Of a stretch of DNA of 5,884 nucleotides, positions 5,676-5,884 are shown piece after piece. The notes under the pieces were generated by a model. The model saw nothing but the letters and a program-made list of their open reading frames with translations. It was not told where the DNA came from and did no database searches. Each line of letters starts with the position of its first letter. Position 1 is the stretch's first letter. Source of the stretch: an uncultured Bacteroides sp. (GTDB lineage: Bacteria; Bacteroidota; Bacteroidia; Bacteroidales; Bacteroidaceae); NCBI GenBank assembly GCA_934716785.1, contig CAKUYM010000277.1, positions 1 to 5,884 on the forward strand, in the 5' to 3' direction. The position numbers were made by a program, and so were the translations under genes.

Positions 5676-5884
5676 CTATTGGAAAGTAGGCATCTTAAAC
5701 CGGTATAACAATCCACATACCATGGAAGCTACGCGATCCGGTCTTCCCTGCTCTATGCCGTCATACGTATCGGTGCGGATACCGATCTTGGGCTCGGCAT
5801 ACAGATAGACGGAAGAGCCTACCCTCAGCTTAAACTGTGCACCGGCATCCACTCCCGGCACTGCCTGAAACTTACCGTTGCGGC
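5676..5884 (-). CDS. Probable outer-membrane beta-barrel protein, C-terminal fragment (partial)
   Basis: The frame is open from the right edge to a TAG at 5678-5676. It gives about 69 residues, starting RNGKFQAVPGVDAGAQFKL and ending GLLYRFKMPTFQ. Alternating polar and hydrophobic strands such as GAQFKLRVGSSVYLYAEPKIGI, joined by a turn rich in Asp and Gly (RTDTYDGIEQGRPD), and a last strand ending LLYRF resemble the closing hairpins of OmpA-like or porin-like barrels of Bacteroidota. The true start lies outside the window; the GTG near 5861 is internal to this frame. It converges on uxuA and shares the terminator at 5544-5585. No specific family can be named, and a functional link to uronate use is not supported. 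Confidence 0.65.
   Translation of the reverse strand, partial: RNGKFQAVPGVDAGAQFKLRVGSSVYLYAEPKIGIRTDTYDGIEQGRPDRVASMVCGLLYRFKMPTFQ

Overview
The window looks like a chromosomal segment of a gut-type Bacteroidota, most likely Bacteroides. The evidence is a secreted GH97 glycosidase, a short-chain-dehydrogenase (SDR) enzyme in the place of fructuronate reductase, AT-rich leaders mostly without Shine-Dalgarno sequences, and matches to the Bacteroides -7 promoter box TAnnTTTG. The genus is inferred from these traits; there is no marker gene.

Layout, left to right. Positions 1-57 may hold the last codons of a rightward gene. Positions 58-357 contain no gene but carry a long inverted repeat (178-275). 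Next come two leftward genes: a GH97-family glycoside hydrolase (358-2316) and, upstream of it on the same strand, an AraC-type regulator (2390-3307). A divergent control region (about 3308-3472) contains a leftward promoter, a possible rightward promoter and three copies of a 19-20 bp repeat. Rightward from there lie an SDR oxidoreductase (3473-4288) and mannonate dehydratase uxuA (4326-5513), 37 bp apart and probably one operon. A strong hairpin terminator (5544-5585) separates uxuA from the C-terminal end of a leftward gene, probably an outer-membrane beta-barrel, which runs off the right edge.

Working together, the SDR enzyme (D-fructuronate to D-mannonate) and UxuA (D-mannonate to 2-keto-3-deoxygluconate) form the middle of D-glucuronate catabolism. 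The AraC protein is the obvious candidate regulator, with the three repeats as its possible operator. The GH97 enzyme would act in the periplasm and may release the sugar that feeds this route; this is inferred from position only. No uronate isomerase (uxaC), KDG kinase or aldolase, transporter or SusC/SusD pair lies in the window.

The most interesting observations are the operator-like repeats and the GH97 active site. The GH97 lacks the nucleophile Asp of retaining members and appears to lack both base glutamates of the inverting SusB type, yet keeps the general-acid Glu. I see no insertion sequence, CRISPR array, tRNA or rRNA. Nothing amounts to a clearly new system; this is a metabolic locus with a few unusual details.
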